Origin: CATOSK01 sp034423195 | GTDB taxonomy: Bacteria; Chloroflexota; Dehalococcoidia; Lucifugimonadales; UBA3495 | Direction of reading: 5' to 3' | Assembly (NCBI GenBank): GCA_034423195.1 | Contig: DAOUIZ010000059.1 | Location: 1-64,000, forward strand | DNA length: 64,000 nt | In this document: piece by piece, positions 23,857 through 32,905 of the stretch | Numbering within the stretch: the stretch's first letter is position 1 | Layout of the letters: each line of letters opens with the position of its first letter | Position numbers and translations under genes: made by a program | The notes under the pieces: model-generated | Database searches by the model: none | What the model was told of the DNA's origin: nothing | Seen by the model: the letters and a program-made list of their open reading frames with translations, nothing else

Positions 23857-26193
23857 ATGGTAACGAAAAACGGCAGTAAGTCGCCCGCAAAGGGCGCAGC
23901 TACCAAACGCAAGGCAACCCCCAAGAAAACCACCGCGTCTGCCAAGTCCGGCAAGGCCGCGACAACCAAGGCCAAGACTGCCGCCCAGCGGAAGACCGCT
24001 GTTCCCGACGCCACTGGCAAGCGGCTGGTCATTGTCGAATCACCGGCCAAGGCCCGCACCGTCGGGCAAATCCTGGGCCGCAACTACGTCGTCACCGCTT
24101 CCCAGGGCCATGTCCGCGACTTGCCGAAGGGCAAGATCGGCGTGGATGTCGAGCAGGACTTCGTTCCGTCGTACGTCACCATGCGGGACAAGCAGCCCCT
24201 GGTGACCGCCCTGAAAAAGGCGGGCAAGGGCGCTTCAACCATTTATCTTGCCACTGACCCCGACCGGGAAGGCGAGTCCATATCCTGGCATATCCAGACC
24301 GCCGCCGGCTGGGACGAGAACCAGGAGCCGCCCAAGCGGGTTGTCTTCCACGAAATCACCAAGCAGGCGGTGGAAGAAGCCTTCGAGCATCCCCGGGAAA
24401 TAGATATGCGCCTGGTCAACGCCCAGCAAGCCCGGCGCATTCTCGACCGGCTGGTCGGATACCAGATCAGCCCTCTCCTGTGGCGCCGCGTCCAGCGGGG
24501 TCTTTCCGCCGGAAGGGTCCAGTCCGTGGCCCTGCGCATGGTCACCGACCGGGAGCGGGAAATCGAAGCCTTCGTTCCCGTGGAATCGTGGACCATCGAC
24601 GCCCAACTCAACAAGGCAACCGATGATGGCCCCCAGACGTCAACCTTCACCGCCACCCTGCGGTCCCTCAAGGGACAGCGGGGGACCATCAAGATTGCCC
24701 GGGAAGATGAGGCAAGAGCCTATCAATCGGAGCTGGAAGGCGCGGGCTATTCCGTTGCCGAGGTCAAGAAGCGGAACGTCCGCCAGCGCCCGTCCGCTCC
24801 GTTCACCACCAGCACCATGCAGCAGGAAGCCGGCCGGAAGCTGCGTTTCACCGCCCAGCGCACGATGGTCGTCGCCCAACAGCTCTACGAAGGAATCAAC
24901 GTCCCGGGGGAAGGCTCGGTCGGGCTGATTACCTACATGCGGACCGACTCCACCCAGGTGGCGCAGAGCGCCGTTGCCGAAACCCGCTCGTATATCCGGG
25001 AACGGTACGGCAAGGACTTTCTCCCGGACAAACCCCGGACCTTTGCCACCCGGACCAAGGCTGCCCAGGAGGCGCACGAAGCCATCCGCCCCACCGGGAT
25101 CCGGCGGGACCCGGAATCGCTCCGGGCCACCCTCTCCAGCGACCAGTACCGGTTGTACAGCCTCATCTGGGCCCGAATGCTGGCCAGCCAGATGGCCGAC
25201 GCCCGGTCTGAGGCCACCACGGTCGATATCGAAGCCGCTTGCACCCGGCCCGCGGCGGACGGCACGTCTCCAAATATCTATATTTTCCGCGCCACCGGCT
25301 CGGTGCTTGTTTTCGCCGGGTTCCGTACACTGTATCTTGAAGGACGGGATGACGGCGCTGAAGATGACGAGAACCGCAAGTTGCTGCCTCCCATGGCTGC
25401 CGGAGACCCGCTGCGCTGCAACGGGCTGGAGCCGTTGCAGCACTTCACCCAGCCTCCTCCGAGGTTTACCGAGGCAACCTTGATCAAGGCCATGGAAGAA
25501 AAGGGAATCGGACGCCCCAGCACCTATGCCCCCACCATCGGGACTCTGCTCGACCGCAACTATGTGGAGAAGGACCAGAATCGCCTCCTCCCCACGACGC
25601 TGGGCACCACCGTGACGGACCTGCTGACCCAGTACTTCACGGACATCATGGACCTGGACTTCACGGCCCGCATGGAGGACGAGCTCGACGAGGTTTCCCA
25701 GGGAGACCGGGAGTGGGTTCCCATGCTGCGCGAGTTCTACGGGCCTTTCGAGGAAGCCCTGGAGACTGCCCAGGAAAAAATGCCCCGGGTCAAGATAGAA
25801 GAGGAAACCGACGAGGTCTGCGAAGCTTGCAGCAAGCCGATGGTGATCAAGACGGGCCGCTTCGGCAAGTTTCTCGCCTGCACCGGGTTTCCCGATTGCC
25901 GCACCACCAGGAAGATCCTCAACAAGGTTGGGGTGGGTTGCCCGAAGTGCTCCGGCGAGCTCGTGGAGCGAAAGTCCCGGGGCCGGAGACGCCCCTTTTA
26001 CGGCTGCTCCAAGTATCCTGATTGTGACTTCCTGGTCAACGAGCGGCCGGTGCCAGGCCCCTGCCCAGAGTGCGGCGGCATGATGGTGGAGAAGGCCCAG
26101 AACAACATCCAATGCACCGTGTGCGCCTGGCAGGGGGAACCTGCGGAACCTCCGGCCCAGGCTGAAAAGGAGTTGGCCTCCGTTGGCGACTGA
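23857..26193 (+). CDS. topA: DNA topoisomerase I with Lys/Ala-rich N-terminal extension
   Basis: The 778-residue type IA topoisomerase has a TOPRIM domain (LVIVESPAKART, catalytic Glu 61; ATDPDREGESISWH), the active-site Tyr in GLITYMRTDST, RPSTYAPTIGTL, and three C-terminal Cys4 zinc modules (CEACSKPMVIK, CPKCSGELVER, CPECGGMMVEK). It relaxes negative supercoils. The first about 54 residues are an extra Lys/Ala/Thr-rich tail (SPAKGAATKRKATPKK), histone-like and likely to bind DNA non-specifically. The xer gene starts inside its last codons (11-nt overlap), so the two are translationally coupled. Confidence 0.97.
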   Translation: MVTKNGSKSPAKGAATKRKATPKKTTASAKSGKAATTKAKTAAQRKTAVPDATGKRLVIVESPAKARTVGQILGRNYVVTASQGHVRDLPKGKIGVDVEQDFVPSYVTMRDKQPLVTALKKAGKGASTIYLATDPDREGESISWHIQTAAGWDENQEPPKRVVFHEITKQAVEEAFEHPREIDMRLVNAQQARRILDRLVGYQISPLLWRRVQRGLSAGRVQSVALRMVTDREREIEAFVPVESWTIDAQLNKATDDGPQTSTFTATLRSLKGQRGTIKIAREDEARAYQSELEGAGYSVAEVKKRNVRQRPSAPFTTSTMQQEAGRKLRFTAQRTMVVAQQLYEGINVPGEGSVGLITYMRTDSTQVAQSAVAETRSYIRERYGKDFLPDKPRTFATRTKAAQEAHEAIRPTGIRRDPESLRATLSSDQYRLYSLIWARMLASQMADARSEATTVDIEAACTRPAADGTSPNIYIFRATGSVLVFAGFRTLYLEGRDDGAEDDENRKLLPPMAAGDPLRCNGLEPLQHFTQPPPRFTEATLIKAMEEKGIGRPSTYAPTIGTLLDRNYVEKDQNRLLPTTLGTTVTDLLTQYFTDIMDLDFTARMEDELDEVSQGDREWVPMLREFYGPFEEALETAQEKMPRVKIEEETDEVCEACSKPMVIKTGRFGKFLACTGFPDCRTTRKILNKVGVGCPKCSGELVERKSRGRRRPFYGCSKYPDCDFLVNERPVPGPCPECGGMMVEKAQNNIQCTVCAWQGEPAEPPAQAEKELASVGD

Positions 26194-27190
26194 GCAGGCG
26201 TTGTCCCAGGATACCCTGCCCGAAGCGGCTCCGCCTCCGGTCCAATTCGGGATGCCCGGCCTGGGCCCGGAAGAAACCGATGCGCTGCTTGAGAAGTACA
26301 GGCTATACCTGAGGGGACAGCGCGGCCTCGCCGAGAACAGCGTCAGGATCTACTGTGACGACCTGGACTCCTTCCGGCAGTTCCTGCACCATGACAAGCT
26401 GGACTTCCGGGACATGGACCGGGCGATGGTCCGCGGCTACCTGGCCTGGCTGGCGACTTCCGCCAAGGGCGGCCGGGACGGATATGCCCGGGTCAGCATC
26501 ACCCGCAAGCTGACCGCCCTCCGTTCCTTCTACCGTTTCCTGGTACAGGAGGGCTGGTTCAAGTCGAGTCCCATCCCCACGGGCCGCACCTTCCAGGTCA
26601 AGGTCGAAAAGCCCCTGCCCATCTTCCTGGGGAAGCAGGAAATGGCCCGCTTGCTGAACACCCCCGACACCTCGGACATCTACGGGTTGCGGGACAAGGC
26701 CATCCTGGAGGTCCTGTACTCCTGCGGAGTGCGGCTGGCCGAGATCCACGGCATCGACCTGGACGACATTAACTTCTCCGGCAGGGAAATTCTCGTCCGG
26801 GGAAAGGGTTCAAAGGAGCGCTGGGTCCTCTTCGGACAACCCACCGAGGATGCCCTCCAGGAGTACCTGCGGGAGTCCCGCCCCAAGCTCCTGGACAGTC
26901 CCACCCAGGCCCTCTTTCTCAACCGCTACGGCCAGCGGCTTTCCCGGCGTTCCTACGAAAATCTAGTGCGGCGATATTCCGCCGGGGCGGGCCTCAGGGA
27001 TGGCGTCCACACCCACACCCTCCGGCATACCTTTGCCAGCCACATGCTGGAAGGGGACGCCGACCTTCGGGTGATCCAGGAACTGCTGGGCCACTCCAGC
27101 CCCACGACCACCCAGATCTACACCCACATTACCAAGCAGGAAGCGCGCAACGCTTACCTCAACTGTCACCCGCTGGCGTCCCGGTCCTGA
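26183..27190 (+). CDS. Tyrosine recombinase XerC/XerD family
   Basis: The 335-residue recombinase has an N-terminal extension of about 35 residues, then the SAM-like domain (YRLYLRGQRGLAENSVRIYCDDL). The catalytic set is complete: Arg in SCGVRLAEIHG, Lys in RGKGSKERWV, HTLRHTFASHMLEGD, LGHSSPTTTQIYTH with the nucleophile Tyr. The TTG start overlaps topA by 11 nt, with AAAGGAG upstream. A topA-xerC arrangement also occurs in Gram-positive bacteria (recalled), so this may be XerC and the gene at 8111 XerD; both could also be diverged paralogues. Confidence 0.92.
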   Translation: MATEQALSQDTLPEAAPPPVQFGMPGLGPEETDALLEKYRLYLRGQRGLAENSVRIYCDDLDSFRQFLHHDKLDFRDMDRAMVRGYLAWLATSAKGGRDGYARVSITRKLTALRSFYRFLVQEGWFKSSPIPTGRTFQVKVEKPLPIFLGKQEMARLLNTPDTSDIYGLRDKAILEVLYSCGVRLAEIHGIDLDDINFSGREILVRGKGSKERWVLFGQPTEDALQEYLRESRPKLLDSPTQALFLNRYGQRLSRRSYENLVRRYSAGAGLRDGVHTHTLRHTFASHMLEGDADLRVIQELLGHSSPTTTQIYTHITKQEARNAYLNCHPLASRS

Positions 27191-27231
27191 TGGGCACCGC
27201 CGGATTCCCCGTTTTGGCGAGTTAACCTGCG

Positions 27232-27681
27232 ATGGCTCGAGTCCTGGTCCTCAATGGGCCGAACATCAACTTCCTGGGGCGCCGCAACCCGGGCATCTAC
27301 GGCTCCCGCACCCTGGAGGAAGTTAACCGGGAAGTCCAATCGAAAGCCGACTCCCTGGGGGTCGAAATCTCCTTCTTCCAGTCCAACAGCGAAGGCGATC
27401 TCATCGACCATGTCCAGGCCCATTGGGGACAGGTGGACGGCATCATCATCAACCCGGGCGCTTTGACTCATTACGGGTATTCGCTGAAGGATGCCCTCAT
27501 TGATGCGGCCGTCCCGGTCGTCGAGGTCCACCTGGGGAACATTCACGCCCGGGAGGAGTGGCGCCGGCACTCCGTCATCGCCGATACCGCCGTCGGGCAG
27601 ATCGCCGGGTTCGGCTGGCGCAGCTACACCGCCGCCGTCGAGGTGATGGCCGGGCTCCTCCGCGACCGGAAAGAGTCCTGA
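27232..27681 (+). CDS. aroQ: 3-dehydroquinate dehydratase, type II
   Basis: The 149-residue protein begins VLVLNGPNINFLGRRNPGIYGSRTLEEV, the type II signature with catalytic Tyr and the Arg of the flexible lid. QSNSEGDLIDHVQ, INPGALTHYGYSLKDAL and VEVHLGNIHAREEWRRHSV follow, including the catalytic His. It converts 3-dehydroquinate to 3-dehydroshikimate in aromatic amino acid synthesis. Length is standard. It follows xer by about 40 nt in the same operon-like run. Confidence 0.97.
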   Translation: MARVLVLNGPNINFLGRRNPGIYGSRTLEEVNREVQSKADSLGVEISFFQSNSEGDLIDHVQAHWGQVDGIIINPGALTHYGYSLKDALIDAAVPVVEVHLGNIHAREEWRRHSVIADTAVGQIAGFGWRSYTAAVEVMAGLLRDRKES

Positions 27682-27815
27682 ACTCTCTCCCGGTTGGGCT
27701 TGATCCGGTCCCGTGGTGGCGTTCAAGGCGCCGCTTAAAGTACACTAGCGGTTGATTGAAGCACATCGAGTTGGGACTGTTCCGGCTGGGCCCAACCGAT
27801 TCGAAGGGGTGCGAA

Positions 27816-28382
27816 ATGAGCATCAACTTTGGCGACCTGAACCGGGGAATGGTTATCGAACTGGACGGCCAGCCGTGGCAGGTCATGGACTATGAACGGC
27901 ACAAGATGCAGCAGCGCGCCCCGGTGACCCGCATCAAGATGAAGAACCTCCTCTCCGGCGCCGTCGTGGAAAGGACTTTCCAGCGGTACGACACCGGGTT
28001 CACGGTGGCCGACGTTGACAACCGGCAGACGCAGTACCTGTACACCGACGGCACGTATTTCTACTTCCTCGACCAGGAGACCTTCGACCAGTACGACCTG
28101 AACCGGGAACAGCTGGGCAGTGCGCTGGACTACCTGAAAGAGAACATGATCGTCGAGATGGTGTTCTACAAGGGGTCTCCAATCAACGTCAACTTCCCGA
28201 CCCACGTTGAACTGGCAGTGGTCGAGACTCCGCCGGCTTTCCGGGGTGACACCGCCCAGGGCGGCAACAAGCCCGCCACCCTGGAAACCGGCCTGAGGAT
28301 AAACGTCCCCATGTTCATCACTCCCGGCACCGTTGTCCGCGTGGACACCAGGAACGGCGAGTACACCGAGCGGGTCAGCTGA
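27816..28382 (+). CDS. efp: Elongation factor P
   Basis: The 188-residue protein has three OB-like beta-barrel domains: SINFGDLNRGMVIELDGQPWQVMDYE at the start, VVERTFQRYDTGFTVADVDNRQTQYLYTDG, and TLETGLRINVPMFITPGTVVRVDTRNGEY, the C-terminal EF-P signature. It relieves ribosome stalling at polyproline. The tip loop reads HKMQQRAP instead of the usual KPGKGxA or KPGRGxA, placing Gln where the modified Lys/Arg normally stands. ATG 27816 has GAAGGGG upstream; an earlier in-frame start would add 20 residues outside the family. Confidence 0.95.
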   Translation: MSINFGDLNRGMVIELDGQPWQVMDYERHKMQQRAPVTRIKMKNLLSGAVVERTFQRYDTGFTVADVDNRQTQYLYTDGTYFYFLDQETFDQYDLNREQLGSALDYLKENMIVEMVFYKGSPINVNFPTHVELAVVETPPAFRGDTAQGGNKPATLETGLRINVPMFITPGTVVRVDTRNGEYTERVS

Positions 28383-28385
28383 GTC

Positions 28386-29684
28386 TTGGCCGTCTACACC
28401 GTCAGCGAGGTAACTAGCTACCTCCGCCAGTCCCTGGAAGCCGACCCCTTCCTCTCCGACCTGTACGTCCTCGGCGAGGTTTCCAACCTGCGGGTGTCGG
28501 GGGCCGGCCACTCCTATTTCACGCTGAAGGATGGGCAGGCTGTCCTGAACTGCGTCATGTTCAAGGGACAGACTGGGGCGGACCTGCTGTCCAACGGCGC
28601 TTCGGTGTCAACCCACGGGCGATTCAGCTTTTACGAGCCCCGCGGCTCCACTGACTTCATGGTGGACCTCGCCATGCCCGAGGGCGTCGGCGAGCTGGCC
28701 CTGGAGCTGGAGAGGCTGACCATACGCCTGCGGGCGGAGGGGCTTTTCGAGGAGTCCCGCAAGCGGCCGCTGCCCCAGTTTCCAACGGTGGTCGGTGTAG
28801 TGACGTCTCCCGCCGGAGCGGTTTTCCATGACATCCAGAACGTCATCCGCCGCCGGTACCCGCTGGTAGAACTGGTTCTGGCTCCCACCCAGGTCCAGGG
28901 TGAGGGCGCGGCTCCCAACATCGTTTCCGCCATTGAAGGACTGAACAGCAACGGCCGGGCCGACGTGATCATCGTTGCCCGAGGGGGCGGGTCATTGGAA
29001 GAATTGTGGCCGTTCAACGAGGAACCGGTTGCCCGCGCCATATACGCCAGCGTGATTCCGGTGGTAAGCGCCGTCGGCCACGAGACCGATCACACCATTT
29101 CGGACCTGGTCGCCGACGTGAGGGCTCCCACGCCGTCCGCCGCGGCCGAGCTGGTGGCGCCGGACCGGGGCGCGCTGGTCCGTGCCCTCGATGATGTGAT
29201 GCAACGTTGCGATTGGTCGTTGGGCCGCCAACTGGCCTGTTCCGGGGAGAGCGTCTCCCGCCTGCGGGGCCGCCTAGACGGCGCCTTGCCCGACCTGGCA
29301 ACCTGGCGCCGGCGCATAGACGACCTGGACCGGTCGGCCGGTTTCTCCCTCGCCAACCGCCTGAAGATCCAGCGCCTGGAAGTGTCGGGCCTCGGCGGAC
29401 AACTTCAAGCCCTGGACCCTTCGGCCACCCTGCGCCGCGGCTTCGCCGTGGTGACGGGGCAGGCCGACGGCAGGGTTGTGACCAGCGCGGGCCAGGCCGC
29501 TCCCGGAACTGCCCTGTCCGTCACGGTGTCCGACGGAGAATTCCCCGCGGTTGCGGGCACTGGCTCCGAGGGAAACGGAAAAGGGAACGCGCCGTCTGCC
29601 GCCGCTTCCCCGCCGGTTCTCCAGAAGGGCCGGCGAAAACCCAAAGCCGCTCAATCCCAACAGCCAATGGAACGTTTGTTATAG
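28386..29684 (+). CDS. xseA: Exodeoxyribonuclease VII large subunit
   Basis: The 432-residue protein has the N-terminal OB domain (YTVSEVTSYLRQSLEADPFLSDLYVLGEVSN, GHSYFTLKD). The catalytic domain follows: PTVVGVVTSPAGAVFHDI, ADVIIVARGGGSLEELWPFN, SAVGHETDHTISDLVADVRAPTPSAAAELV. A helical region and the beta-barrel tail end the protein. With XseB it degrades single-stranded DNA from both ends. Start TTG lies 3 nt after the efp stop, and the Shine-Dalgarno is weak, which suggests coupling to efp translation. The subunit gene xseB follows. Confidence 0.96.
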   Translation: MAVYTVSEVTSYLRQSLEADPFLSDLYVLGEVSNLRVSGAGHSYFTLKDGQAVLNCVMFKGQTGADLLSNGASVSTHGRFSFYEPRGSTDFMVDLAMPEGVGELALELERLTIRLRAEGLFEESRKRPLPQFPTVVGVVTSPAGAVFHDIQNVIRRRYPLVELVLAPTQVQGEGAAPNIVSAIEGLNSNGRADVIIVARGGGSLEELWPFNEEPVARAIYASVIPVVSAVGHETDHTISDLVADVRAPTPSAAAELVAPDRGALVRALDDVMQRCDWSLGRQLACSGESVSRLRGRLDGALPDLATWRRRIDDLDRSAGFSLANRLKIQRLEVSGLGGQLQALDPSATLRRGFAVVTGQADGRVVTSAGQAAPGTALSVTVSDGEFPAVAGTGSEGNGKGNAPSAAASPPVLQKGRRKPKAAQSQQPMERLL

Positions 29685-29763
29685 CCGGTCATGGCCGGCG
29701 GCCCTTCCCCCAGCGAAAAGCCCGCCCCCATCCTGCCCCTCAGCGGTAGAGGATATTGCGCCG

Positions 29764-30039
29764 ATGACTACCCCGGACGAACCCGGTTTCGATGACGACA
29801 TCGAGTCCCTGAGTTTCGAAGATGCCTTTCGCCGCCTGGGAGAAACGGCGGACCGGCTGGAAACCGGGGGCCTGCCCCTGGCAGACGCCGTCGCCGTGTA
29901 CGAGCGGGGGATGGCCCTGATGCAATACTGCAACCGGGTCCTCAACGAGACCGAGCTCAGGATAACTCAGCTGCAGGAAGCCTACTCCAACCCCGACCCT
30001 GGCCCGGACCTGGATTGGGACGAGGAGCCGGACGAATAA
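29764..30039 (+). CDS. xseB: Exodeoxyribonuclease VII small subunit
   Basis: The 91-residue acidic protein has the XseB core SLSFEDAFRRLGETADRLETGGLPLADAVAVYERGMALMQYCNRVLNETELRI, two helices that pack on XseA. AGAGGA lies upstream of ATG 29764. It is placed between xseA and a formyltransferase gene that starts 1 nt after its stop, so all three are likely co-transcribed. Confidence 0.95.
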   Translation: MTTPDEPGFDDDIESLSFEDAFRRLGETADRLETGGLPLADAVAVYERGMALMQYCNRVLNETELRITQLQEAYSNPDPGPDLDWDEEPDE

Positions 30040-30040
30040 G

Positions 30041-30841
30041 TTGCTGAAAATCGGCTGGTTCAGCACGGGAAGGGGCCCAGGTTCCCGGGGGCTGCTGGAG
30101 TTTGTCCAGTCCCATATCCGGGAAGGGAAGCTGGACGCCTGCATCCAGTATGTGTTCAGCAACCGCCAACCCGGCGAGGCGGAGGGCTCGGACGAATTCT
30201 TCGGGCTGGTGCGCCGCTGGGGAATTCCCCTGGTCACCCTGTCTTCCGCGGAATTCCGCCGGACCGGGGGCCGGCCGTGGGCGGAATTGCGTCAGGAATT
30301 CGACCGCCGGGTAATCAGCCTGGTTGAACCCTACCAGGTCGATGTGTGCGTTCTTGCCGGGTACATGCTGATTCTGGGCGGTGAGATGTGCCGGAGCTAT
30401 CCTTTTCTGAACCTCCACCCCGCCCTTCCCGACGGCCCGGTCGGGACCTGGCAGGAGGTCATCTGGGAGCTGATCGAGACCCGCGCCCCCCGAACCGGGG
30501 TGATGATCCACCTTGCCACGGAGCAGGTGGACCGGGGGCCGGTGTTGTCATATTGCACCGTCCCGCTGCAGGGCGGTCCCTTTGATGCGTTGTGGGAAGA
30601 AGCGGACGCGGTGGACCTGTCTGAAGCAAGGAAGAAGCAGGGGGAAGAATTTCCCCTGTTCCGGGAGATACGGGCCGCCGGTTACGCGAGGGAGCCCTAC
30701 CTGGTCCTGGAGACCCTCAGGGCGGTGTCGGATGGGCTGCTGCCGCCGGCATTAGCGGATTGGACCCAATGGGAACCGCGCTGCCTTGACGATGCGATTG
30801 CCTCAGCTATGGAGAAGGACGGGTTGACCCGGGCGCGGTGA
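30041..30841 (+). CDS. Formyltransferase, PurN-like (glycinamide ribonucleotide transformylase family)
   Basis: The 266-residue protein has the formyltransferase Rossmann core: LKIGWFSTGRGPGSRGLLEFV, VDVCVLAGYMLILG, the catalytic Asn/His in FLNLHPALPDGP and Asp in TEQVDRGPVLSYC. PurN usually has about 200 residues; this protein carries a C-terminal helical extension of about 60. It may perform the GAR formylation step of purine synthesis, or be a divergent family member with another formyl acceptor. The TTG start is 1 nt after the xseB stop. It converges on clpX. Confidence 0.85.
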   Translation: MLKIGWFSTGRGPGSRGLLEFVQSHIREGKLDACIQYVFSNRQPGEAEGSDEFFGLVRRWGIPLVTLSSAEFRRTGGRPWAELRQEFDRRVISLVEPYQVDVCVLAGYMLILGGEMCRSYPFLNLHPALPDGPVGTWQEVIWELIETRAPRTGVMIHLATEQVDRGPVLSYCTVPLQGGPFDALWEEADAVDLSEARKKQGEEFPLFREIRAAGYAREPYLVLETLRAVSDGLLPPALADWTQWEPRCLDDAIASAMEKDGLTRAR

Positions 30842-30845
30842 GGGA

Positions 30846-32138
30846 CTAGGCCGACTTTTGCATTGCCGGTGTGTCGGGCAGCCTGAAGCGTTGCCCGTCC
30901 TCCGCAACCAGCTCCGGCGAAGCGATGCCCTCGATGGCCGCCCGGTCCACGACGCACTCCACGACAGCCTCCAGCGACGGGAGCTCGTACATCACGTCCA
31001 TCAACGCCTCCTCCACCACGTAGCGCAGGCACCTGGCCCCGGTCTGATGGGCCAGCGCCTTCTCCGCCGCGGCTTCCAGTGCGTCCTGGGTGAAGGTCAG
31101 CTCCACGCCGTCGTAGGTGAAGAGGTGTTGGTACTGCTTGACTATGGCGTTCCTGGGTTCAACCAGGACCCGGATCAAGTCCTCGCGGTCCAGGGGCTCC
31201 AGGCAGGTCACCACCGGCAGCCGCCCGACCATCTCGGGAATGAACCCGAACTCGAGGAGGTCCTCCGGGGTCACGTAATTCACCGCGTTGCCCTCCGGAG
31301 CAGTCCGGGACCGGGAGCCGGACAAAAAGCCCATCTGGGACCCGGTGGAGGCAATACGCCGGGAGACAATCTCCTCCAACCCGTCGAATGCCCCGCCGCA
31401 GATGAACAGGATGTTCCTGGTGTCGATCTGCAGGAATTCCTGGTGGGGGTGCTTCCGCCCGCCCTGGGGCGGAACGTTGGCCATGCACCCCTCGATGATC
31501 TTCAGCAGTTCCTGCTGTACGCCTTCCCCGGAAACGTCCCGGGTAATCGACCGGTTGACGCCCTCTTTCCGGGCAATCTTGTCCAGCTCGTCAATGTAGA
31601 TGATGCCCCGCTCCGCCTTGGCAATATCCCAGTCGGCGGCCTGGATCAAGCGGAGCAGGATATTCTCGACGTCCTCGCCAACGTAGCCTGATTCGGTGAG
31701 AGAGGTGGCGTCGCATACCGCGAAGGGCACGGCGAGAGTGCGGGCCAGCGTCTCCGCCAGCATCGTCTTGCCGCAGCCGGTTGGCCCGATGAGCAGAATG
31801 TTGGCCTTCTGAAGCTCGACGCCGGAGGGGCTGGACCCGTTGAGCACACGCTTGAAGTGGTTGTAAACGGCGACGCTGAGGGTCTTCTTGGCCTTCTCCT
31901 GCCCGACTACGTACTCGTCCAGGCTGGCATAGATTGCCCGGGGAACCAGGGGTTTTTCGGCGTCTCTTCTTGGTTTGCTGGCGGGCTGCTCTGATTCGAC
32001 CAGCTGCCCCAGGAGCCGGATGCACTCGTAGCAAACCGTGGCTTGCCCCCGTCCGGCGACCACCAGGTTGGAACGGGACTGGGGTTTTCCGCAGAACGAG
32101 CAGTGAGAAGCCCTGGAACTGCTTCGGGTGCTGGTCAT
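30846..32138 (-). CDS. clpX: ATP-dependent Clp protease ATP-binding subunit ClpX
   Basis: The 430-residue unfoldase has a zinc-binding domain (Cys 13, 16, 36, 39), Walker A GPTGCGKT at 118-125 and Walker B IIYIDELDK at 179-187. The sensor and pore-loop region (SGYVGEDVE), GAFDGLEEIVSRRI in the IGF-loop area and a C-terminal domain follow. It unfolds tagged substrates and feeds them to ClpP, encoded 36 nt upstream on the same strand. tig-clpP-clpX is the classical order. Confidence 0.98.
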   Translation of the reverse strand: MTSTRSSSRASHCSFCGKPQSRSNLVVAGRGQATVCYECIRLLGQLVESEQPASKPRRDAEKPLVPRAIYASLDEYVVGQEKAKKTLSVAVYNHFKRVLNGSSPSGVELQKANILLIGPTGCGKTMLAETLARTLAVPFAVCDATSLTESGYVGEDVENILLRLIQAADWDIAKAERGIIYIDELDKIARKEGVNRSITRDVSGEGVQQELLKIIEGCMANVPPQGGRKHPHQEFLQIDTRNILFICGGAFDGLEEIVSRRIASTGSQMGFLSGSRSRTAPEGNAVNYVTPEDLLEFGFIPEMVGRLPVVTCLEPLDREDLIRVLVEPRNAIVKQYQHLFTYDGVELTFTQDALEAAAEKALAHQTGARCLRYVVEEALMDVMYELPSLEAVVECVVDRAAIEGIASPELVAEDGQRFRLPDTPAMQKSA

Positions 32139-32174
32139 ATCATGCCGTGGTGGCGCCGGTCCGGAAGAATGATG

Positions 32175-32831
32175 CTATTCGGCGTCTCCGTTGCGGCCCC
32201 TGAGAATCTCGTCGACCAGGCCGTACTCCATCGCCTCCGCCGGCGTCATGTAGAAGTCCCGGTCCGAGTCCTGGATAATCTTCTCCAGCGTCTGCCCGGT
32301 GTTGTCTGCGAGGATGTTCTGCAGCCGGTCCTGCAGGCGGTTCATCTCCCGGTACTGGATGCCCACGTCGGCGGTCGCGCCCTGGGTCCCTCCCTGGGCC
32401 TGGTGCATGTGGAGGGTGGAGTTGGGCAGGCAATAGCGCTTTCCCTTGGTGCCGCCCGACAGGAGGACCGTGGCCATGCTCGCCGCCGTTCCCAGGCAGA
32501 TGGTAGAGATGTCGCAGTTGACCAGCTGCATCGTGTCGTAAATCGCCATTCCGGCGTAGATGGACCCGCCCGGGCTGTTGATGTAGATGTTGATGTCCTT
32601 GTCCGGGTCCTCCCGTTCCAGGTACAGAAGCTGGGCGATGATAGTGTTGGCGACCTGGTCCATGATGGGCGTTCCCAGGAAGATGATCCGCTCCCGCAGC
32701 AGCAGCGAATAAATGTCGAAGGCCCGCTCTCCCCTGGGACTGGTCTCGATGACCATGGGGATAATGTTGCTGGGAGTGGCCGGCGGGGAACCCGGAACAA
32801 CCAACGGCGAATCGAAGGGGTTGTTCAACAT
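32175..32831 (-). CDS. clpP: ATP-dependent Clp protease proteolytic subunit
   Basis: The 218-residue protein has the serine-protease triad: Ser 118 in GTAASMA, His 143 in TLHMHQAQGG and Asp near 192 in DSDRDFYM. The conserved INSPGGSIYAGMAIYDTM is also present. It has a slightly long N-terminus (about 20 extra residues before VIETSPRGERAFDIYS), probably a propeptide. It forms tetradecamers capped by ClpX. It lies between tig and clpX. Confidence 0.98.
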   Translation of the reverse strand: MLNNPFDSPLVVPGSPPATPSNIIPMVIETSPRGERAFDIYSLLLRERIIFLGTPIMDQVANTIIAQLLYLEREDPDKDINIYINSPGGSIYAGMAIYDTMQLVNCDISTICLGTAASMATVLLSGGTKGKRYCLPNSTLHMHQAQGGTQGATADVGIQYREMNRLQDRLQNILADNTGQTLEKIIQDSDRDFYMTPAEAMEYGLVDEILRGRNGDAE

Positions 32832-32905
32832 CGAAAAATGCTCCTTAGTAGAATGACTTTACTAGAATAACTTGCCGGTATGGTCTTCGGTACGGGGCCG
32901 AAGCC

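Noticed and set aside
24640..26112. Minus-strand open frame of 490 codons inside topA
   Set aside because: Shadow of topA; no ribosome-binding site or recognisable domain.
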